DNA of 64,000 nucleotides from Phycisphaera sp. (GTDB lineage Bacteria; Planctomycetota; Phycisphaerae; Phycisphaerales; UBA1924), in the NCBI GenBank assembly GCA_003712165.1, contig RHLH01000001.1, forward strand, positions 1,116,001 to 1,180,000. Direction: 5' to 3'. The translations under genes were made by a program, and so were the position numbers. The notes under the pieces are model-generated. The model did not search any database. It saw nothing but the letters and a program-made list of their open reading frames with translations, and was not told where the DNA came from. Numbering within the stretch: position 1 is the stretch's first letter; the number at the start of each line of letters is the position of its first letter. Shown here piece by piece: positions 59,319 through 64,000 of the stretch.

Positions 59319-62300
59319 GTGTCATTGGACCCCGCTGAATGCCCCACATTCAAAGAGCTCGAGTCGATAGCGCGAGGGGAGTCACCTTCCAAGTCAGTTG
59401 CAATGCACCTCTCGCGCTGCCGGCGGTGTGCGCAGTATGTGAGCAACGCGAGATTCGGTCAGCGGTTCGAATCTGTGATGTCCGGTGCCAGTGAAGAAAA
59501 GATTGCCATTCGGGAGAGCTTCCCAGAAATATTCGGGTACGAGATTCACTCCGAGATCGCTCGCGGTGGACAAGGCATTGTGTACCGCGCAACGCAGGGG
59601 ACAACAGGCAAGGTTGTCGCGATAAAGGTGCTTCATCCGGAAGTGGCCGGAACGTCCAGGCAGGCACGAGAGAGAATGGCTCGCGAGATACAGATCGCCA
59701 GTTCGCTCAGCCACCCCGGGATTGTGGGGATACTTGATTCGGTCAAGATGCTCGATGGACGCGATGCTCTTGTAATGGAGCTGATCGAAGGAGAAGGCCT
59801 AGGCGACTGGTGCAGGCTACATTCTGAACACACCGAACAGCAACTGCTTGATCTATTGGCACAGATAGCCGAAGCGGTTCACTACGCTCATCAGCGGGGT
59901 GTGATCCACAGAGATCTCAAGCCAAGCAATGTGCTCATCGACTCATCGGGTGTTCCGCGGATTCTGGACTTTGGAGTAGCACGGCGCAGTGATCCGGGTC
60001 TCATCGACTCGGATATCACTCGGACACGCGAGTTCACGGGCACGCTCGCGTACGCGGCTCCCGAGCAGGTGTCGCAAGAAGCGCAGACACCAGATATCCG
60101 CACCGATGTCTATGCGCTCGGAGCTATCGGGTTTGAACTGCTGACCGGGAAGCCATTGCTCACGACAGATGGCTCGCTTCTAGATATCGTGGATCGGATC
60201 ACTTCTGAAGATCCGCCTTCAAGAACGGAGGCCGGCATTAGCAGGGATGCTTGGGTTGTGCTTACTAAGGCCGTAAGCAAACGCAAGGAACGGCGATACC
60301 AGTCCGCTGCAGAGCTAGCCCGGGATCTGCACAGCGCTGCCCTGGGGGATGCGGTTGTCGCTCGCGCCGATAGCAGCTGGTACACACTCAGAAAGTCAGC
60401 GAGGAAACACAAAGCAACACTTACAATTACGGCACTCATACTCGCTGGTTTGGCTGGTGTTCTTCTAAGCCTCGTGGTTGGGAACACTCGTCTGAGCAGC
60501 GCACTGCGTGAGAGTCGTCTGCTGCAGATACGCGCTCAGATCTCTCTCGGGAACCGGGAGCAGTCAGAACGGCTCTTGTGGCAGGACATCGACTCAGATC
60601 TCGGCTCAAACCTCGACGCGACGGATGCATTGTGGTTGGGCTCGCCTAGAGAGATGGAATTGCTGTGGGCGTTTGTTGAGATGCAATCAGTCGCTACGAA
60701 CCTGAACCATGTTCGGAAGATCGCTATACCCGAGTACGGGATCTGGAATCTGAGTAACGGCAAGCTGCTCTGGGTTTCGAGAGACAGACGCGTAATAACC
60801 GCTGACCCAGAGACCTGGGGTGGGGACTCCTACACAGGCATCACCGTTCCCAGCAGTGTCGATGCTGTCAAGGCCACGCCTTCGGGTAACAATCTGGTCT
60901 GCTTCGAGAATGGACTCATGAGAGTGATCGATTCCAAAGAAGGCCCTCTATCCGCACAGCAACAGCTTGGGTATAGCAATCTGTCTGATTTGCGAGTTGC
61001 AGCCGCAGAGTGGGGGATCGCTGTAGCGGATGAGAAGTCAGGGCTCACTTTGTATGGTCTGCCGACTCTGGGTGAGCTCGCATACTTCGATGATGCGCTT
61101 CCTGCGCAGACTCCATGGCTCGATCAGGATCGGCGTCGGATCTGCTACATGACAACTGATGGCACGCTGAGGCTGCGCGATATCACTGCCGACACCGTTC
61201 TTGTAAGTCGAGAGCTCGCAGAACCTACTTTCTCTCAGATTGGGCCCAGCCCACAGCTCCTCGTGAGTCCGGATTACACCCGATGCGCGATCGCCTACGG
61301 CGGGGGCCTAGTCGTGATCGACATGGAGAACCAAGTGCACCCCGAGCCGCTGCTTTCGCACCCCGGGTATCGCGTCTGGGTGAGCAGCGACCCAGACTGG
61401 AACGTGATGACCGCATTTGCGCACGGCGATCCGACACTGCATCTGTGGGACACCAACACCTGGCAACCTTATGACGGGCTACCGGGGCACTCCGGGTCGG
61501 TCGTATCACACTCTTTTACTTCGGATTCAAAGAAACTTGTCACGCTTGATGCAGCGGGTGACCTAAGAGTCTGGTCCTCGCCGGTCCATTCTTGGAGGCG
61601 AGGACTCGGGGGGGCTACAGGCAAGACCCATCAACTCGATTACTCGGCGAGAACCTCGACGCTCTTTACGTTCGATGATTCAGAGAAGCTCCAGGCGCAC
61701 AACCGTACTGGTGAATCTGGACCGATCGAGAGTGAGATCCGGGCAGTCAGGATTGCTGTCTCTGACGACCACGGTCTGCTTGCAACCTGTGATCTGAGCA
61801 ACACGCTTGAGATCCTGCCTCTTGAGGATGCCGGGAGAGGTCAAGTCGTCCGCCTGGATTCGGATTCGATCGCGGGCATGCAATTCCGCCCGGGTGAACA
61901 TCCACCCGTGCTCGCTGTTGCACAGAATCCGGGCGCGTTAGTGCTCGTCGATCCAATCAACTCTACCAAGACGGAGACACGCGCAGTCCCATCGGCAGCT
62001 GTGATTTCTGATCTGACGTGGTCAGGGGACGGGAACTGGGTTGCGTTGGGGATGCGCGATGGCACAATCGCCGTGCTCGATCTTCTAAAGGAAGGAGGCG
62101 AGTTCAAGATCATCCGGACAGCATCGGCTCAGTTACGGAGTCTCACGTTTCTCCCGGGTTCTATTGAACTGCTTGCAGTTGGGGATCCGGGTATGCTTCA
62201 CAAGATCAATGTTCAAACCGGCCACATTCACTCATCGGGCACACTCAGTGAGCACAGCTTGTTCTGTGTCGAGGTCCACCCCGCGGGCGAGATTGCGATG

Positions 62301-62510
62301 GTGGGCGACCGCGCCGGTCTGGTGAAGGCAATCCGCCTCTCTGATATGCGAGAACTCGCACTATTCGACGCGGTCGGGTCGGTGATGTCCATGCGGTTCA
62401 TCGACGACGGAGATGCTCTGGCGGTATCAGCGCTCGACCGGCCGCCGGAGTATTGGAACTTCAGAGGCATCATTGAGACTTTCGATACGTTGCGTGATGC
62501 TCGCAGATAG
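59319..62510 (+). CDS. Ser/Thr kinase with N-terminal anti-sigma-like zinc motif and beta-propeller
   Basis: 1063 residues from a GTG with GAGAGGG upstream. The start holds MHLSRCRRCAQYV with His30, Cys34 and Cys37, the HxxxCxxC motif of zinc-binding anti-sigma domains. The kinase domain (about 74-340) has GGQGIVYRA, ATP lysine Lys103 in VAIKVLH, VIHRDLKPSNVLID, ILDFGVARR and LAYAAPEQ. One membrane helix (about 366-388) is followed by a propeller-like part with WD40-style strands (WSGDGNWVALGMRDGTIAVLDLL). The zinc motif next to an ECF gene suggests direct binding of that sigma factor, with kinase activity controlling release (inference). Confidence 0.92.
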   Translation: MSLDPAECPTFKELESIARGESPSKSVAMHLSRCRRCAQYVSNARFGQRFESVMSGASEEKIAIRESFPEIFGYEIHSEIARGGQGIVYRATQGTTGKVVAIKVLHPEVAGTSRQARERMAREIQIASSLSHPGIVGILDSVKMLDGRDALVMELIEGEGLGDWCRLHSEHTEQQLLDLLAQIAEAVHYAHQRGVIHRDLKPSNVLIDSSGVPRILDFGVARRSDPGLIDSDITRTREFTGTLAYAAPEQVSQEAQTPDIRTDVYALGAIGFELLTGKPLLTTDGSLLDIVDRITSEDPPSRTEAGISRDAWVVLTKAVSKRKERRYQSAAELARDLHSAALGDAVVARADSSWYTLRKSARKHKATLTITALILAGLAGVLLSLVVGNTRLSSALRESRLLQIRAQISLGNREQSERLLWQDIDSDLGSNLDATDALWLGSPREMELLWAFVEMQSVATNLNHVRKIAIPEYGIWNLSNGKLLWVSRDRRVITADPETWGGDSYTGITVPSSVDAVKATPSGNNLVCFENGLMRVIDSKEGPLSAQQQLGYSNLSDLRVAAAEWGIAVADEKSGLTLYGLPTLGELAYFDDALPAQTPWLDQDRRRICYMTTDGTLRLRDITADTVLVSRELAEPTFSQIGPSPQLLVSPDYTRCAIAYGGGLVVIDMENQVHPEPLLSHPGYRVWVSSDPDWNVMTAFAHGDPTLHLWDTNTWQPYDGLPGHSGSVVSHSFTSDSKKLVTLDAAGDLRVWSSPVHSWRRGLGGATGKTHQLDYSARTSTLFTFDDSEKLQAHNRTGESGPIESEIRAVRIAVSDDHGLLATCDLSNTLEILPLEDAGRGQVVRLDSDSIAGMQFRPGEHPPVLAVAQNPGALVLVDPINSTKTETRAVPSAAVISDLTWSGDGNWVALGMRDGTIAVLDLLKEGGEFKIIRTASAQLRSLTFLPGSIELLAVGDPGMLHKINVQTGHIHSSGTLSEHSLFCVEVHPAGEIAMVGDRAGLVKAIRLSDMRELALFDAVGSVMSMRFIDDGDALAVSALDRPPEYWNFRGIIETFDTLRDARR

Positions 62511-62772
62511 AGCCAGAGTTTATCGACAGAGATGAATAGTCACTATATCTCAGATGCGCTGGTTGCCGGCATAGTCAAGTATGTCGCTCCTCGCTCTGGA
62601 GCAGTTCTTGCGACAGACTGACTCAATTGTGTACATTGCCTGGATGATTCACGTCCAATACTGAACCTCACTATATGTGATAGGTTGATGTGGATAGCAA
62701 TCCACCGAGCTGCAGTGTAACTTATAGCTTGGACTATGTTTCGAGCCGAATCGATCGTTGGTCAGTAGAGAT

Positions 62773-62815
62773 TTCGGGACGAGAAGGTTGGAGGTTCAAA
62801 TCCTCTCACCCCGAT
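62773..62815 (+). repeat. Attachment-like direct repeat, copy 3 (tRNA-Pro 3' fragment)
   Basis: 43 bases match the tRNA-Pro 3' end with one change (AAGGTT in place of AAGGTC). It too is a fragment only. It marks the probable right end of the integrated region, after which ordinary chromosomal genes resume. Confidence 0.85.
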
Positions 62816-63228
62816 CTGAAGCGGAAGTCCTTGGAAATAAGAGGCTTCTGCTTTTTTGTGCGCTGAGGTAAGGCGATAGGCTCGCGCCGGATCATTCGGG
62901 CGAGATCGGCGATAATCCGGTTTCGGCACAACTTCATACATCACCTTGGCCATTGGGAAGCGCCTAATAGAGCAGGGGCATGACGTTTGGCCGACATTGA
63001 GGGGACGGGGCGTTCCGCCGAGTCATCCACGGATGTGATTGAAGTCAATGCGTCGCAGATGAGTGTTGGCGACGCAATCGAGATGTACCGCGAGGGCGTT
63101 CGCAGCCGGTGCGAGATCGGCTTGGTCAGCATTCGTACAGGAACACAACCAGCTACCGGCTTGACTGGCTCTATCGAGCGATCCCTGGTCGCCTGCTGCC
63201 CTCGCAAGTTGCGCCGCATGAGATCAAG

Positions 63229-63258
63229 TCGCGTCGGCGTGGTTTCACGCCGACGCGA
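63229..63258 (-). terminator. Hairpin after the AhpD-like gene
   Basis: The 13-base arms TCGCGTCGGCGTG and CACGCCGACGCGA pair perfectly around GTTT, 17 bases past the stop of the minus-strand gene. The T tract after it is weak (CTTGATCTCAT), so it may act as a terminator or a 3'-end stabiliser. Confidence 0.7.
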
Positions 63259-63274
63259 TGAGAGAGGGGCATGC

Positions 63275-63820
63275 TCAGCAGGCGCAAGCCGGCTCGACTT
63301 CGGGGAAGTCGATGATTGGTTGGGCAGCTCGGTTGAAGTAGTTCGTGAACACGTTGACGACGACATTGCCGATGATCTCGGTGATCTCGGAGTCGCTGTA
63401 TCCAGCTTGGCGCGCCGCATCGAAATCCGATTCGCTCACGCCGCCACGTTCAGCAAGGATCGCCTTCGCAAACTCCAGACCCGCAGCCTCTCTGGGATCG
63501 GCGGCTTCGCCCTGGCGTGCGTTGTTGATCTCGTCTTGGCTTAGACCAACGGACTTGCCAATCGCGGAATGCGCTGAGAGGCAGTACCGGCAGCCGTTAC
63601 TCTCCGCCGAGAGCAGCGCGATCTGTTCTCGCAGGCGAGGTGAGAGTGTCCCCGAGCCAATCGCTCCACTCAAGCCGAGGTAGCCTTCCAAGACCACGGG
63701 CGCATTCGCCATTGCTTTGGTCATGTTGGGCACGATGCCGAGCTTCTTCTTGACTGCGTTGAGCAGTTCAGTCGCTTGCTCGTTGGCTTCAGGAATTTCG
63801 ATGAGGTTCAGACGTGTCAT
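63275..63820 (-). CDS. AhpD-like carboxymuconolactone decarboxylase-family protein
   Basis: 181 residues. The core is a helical AhpD/CMD fold with the redox motif GCRYCLSAH (Cys77, Cys80, His84). Flanking features are PNMTKAMANAPVVLEGYLGLSGAIGSGTLSPRLREQIALLSAESN before it, and VSESDFDAARQAGYSDSEITEIIGNVVVNVFTNYFNRAAQ after it. Such proteins are peroxidase-related and use the Cys pair in oxidative defence. It ends in an unusual CAC tail (EPACAC). The start at 63820 has AAGGAG upstream; a longer frame to 63937 overlaps the next gene. It probably forms a pair with the hydrolase upstream. Confidence 0.93.
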   Translation of the reverse strand: MTRLNLIEIPEANEQATELLNAVKKKLGIVPNMTKAMANAPVVLEGYLGLSGAIGSGTLSPRLREQIALLSAESNGCRYCLSAHSAIGKSVGLSQDEINNARQGEAADPREAAGLEFAKAILAERGGVSESDFDAARQAGYSDSEITEIIGNVVVNVFTNYFNRAAQPIIDFPEVEPACAC

Positions 63821-63869
63821 GGTGATTCTCCTTTCAAGGGTTCTAAAATATGTGCCGGATTGGCCTGGG

Positions 63870-64000
63870 TTATTCGCGCACGTCCGTTGAAGCGTGCGTG
63901 CTTGTGATGTTGTTCTGACCAACGACTTCACGCTCAAGCCAACGGCGGACGAGCGCGGCGATCAGGTCGCCGTCCTCATCGAGAGCGAAGTGGCCCGTAT
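63870..64000 (-). CDS. C-terminal end of a probable alpha/beta hydrolase (partial)
   Basis: The last 42 codons of a minus-strand frame, ending at TAA 63870-63872. The segment TGHFALDEDGDLIAALVRRWLERE resembles the end of alpha/beta hydrolases, where the catalytic His is in GHF and is followed by a final helix. The rest lies outside the window. It is read towards the AhpD-like gene, with 49 bases between them, so the two may be co-transcribed. Confidence 0.6.
   Translation of the reverse strand, partial: TGHFALDEDGDLIAALVRRWLEREVVGQNNITSTHASTDVRE

Larger units (their letters stand above)
57764..62815. mobile_element. Putative genomic island B, in tandem with island A
   Basis: About 5 kb lie between the second and third copies of the tRNA-Pro 3' end. 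They hold a PEP-CTERM-like gene and a sigma/kinase pair, but no recombinase. Both right-hand repeats (57764 and 62773) share eight further bases, GTAGAGAT, just upstream, which the intact tRNA lacks. This suggests that the two right ends come from related elements. It could also be the right part of one composite island of about 34 kb. Confidence 0.6.
62511..63274. other. Gene-free stretch containing the right island boundary
   Basis: About 760 bases without a gene I can support. The left part (62511-62772) is AT-rich island DNA, then comes the third tRNA-Pro fragment, and then chromosomal DNA with weak reading frames on both strands that look like chance. A terminator for the next minus-strand gene lies at 63229-63258. 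Confidence 0.6.

Noticed and set aside
28437-62815. CRISPR array or insertion sequence within the island
   Set aside because: No short regularly spaced repeats and no transposase-like protein were seen. The repeats present are the RHS core copies and the tRNA fragments.
62762-62953. Small minus-strand frame with the phrase GVRGFEPPTFSSR
   Set aside because: This phrase is the well-known false translation of a tRNA 3' end read backwards; here it comes from the tRNA-Pro fragment. The same applies to the frame at 28147-28473.
62987-63544. A 185-codon plus-strand frame near the right end
   Set aside because: The second half lies opposite the AhpD-like gene, the start would be a TTG without a ribosome site, and the first half shows no family pattern.

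Overview
The window comes from a bacterium of the phylum Planctomycetota, most likely class Phycisphaerae. The signs are a GC-rich genome, an oversized SecA, a histone-H1-like lysine-rich tail on two DNA- or polymerase-binding proteins, paired ECF sigma factor and Ser/Thr kinase genes with beta-propeller tails, a PEP-CTERM-type protein, and secreted proteins that end in paired EF-hand repeats of the form PTDFTAWINAFN. This placement is my inference from protein style; no marker gene was searched.

Positions 1-28400 look like ordinary core chromosome: lspA with a DksA/TraR-like gene, accA, proC, a two-gene ABC exporter, a SAM methyltransferase divergent to a UbiD-family decarboxylase, a PBP4-type D,D-carboxypeptidase, a response regulator, two EF-hand-tagged secreted proteins, psuG, a CstA-family transporter followed by an M28 peptidase, a tailed HU protein, a 2-hydroxyacid dehydrogenase, a stand-alone TSCPD protein, secA and a pseudopilin. 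This stretch ends at an intact tRNA-Pro (anticodon CGG, 28405-28478).

The region 28437-62815 looks like one or two tandem genomic islands inserted in the 3' half of that tRNA gene. The last 44 bases of the tRNA region are repeated exactly at 57764-57807 and again, with one mismatch, at 62773-62815. A truncated tyrosine-integrase-like gene follows the intact tRNA. The first island (about 29 kb) holds a glycine-rich EF-hand-tagged secreted protein, an ECF sigma/kinase pair, and a 12-gene type II secretion operon (gspDEFGHIJK, then C-, L- and M-like genes and a TPR lipoprotein) whose genes overlap stop-to-start. It also holds a small secreted protein of unknown function and a 2565-residue Sec-signalled RHS/YD-repeat protein. 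The RHS gene is followed by a putative membrane immunity gene, then an orphan RHS core fragment with a second toxin-like C-terminus and its own membrane-protein partner, then a third, broken core fragment. The second island (about 5 kb) holds a PEP-CTERM-like secreted protein and another sigma/kinase pair, in which the kinase begins with an anti-sigma-like HxxxCxxC motif.

The most interesting proposal is that the first island is a polymorphic-toxin locus with spare C-terminal cassettes. The RHS giant carries a cleavable-type signal peptide and lies beside a T2SS, rather than a T6SS or a PAAR/VgrG carrier. Both C-termini are glycine/alanine-rich and share a WDGY-centred segment, and both are followed by genes for small membrane proteins, which would suit membrane-targeting toxins. 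Secretion route, toxicity and immunity are inferences. After the last repeat (62816-64000) the chromosome resumes with an AhpD-like protein and the end of a probable alpha/beta hydrolase.
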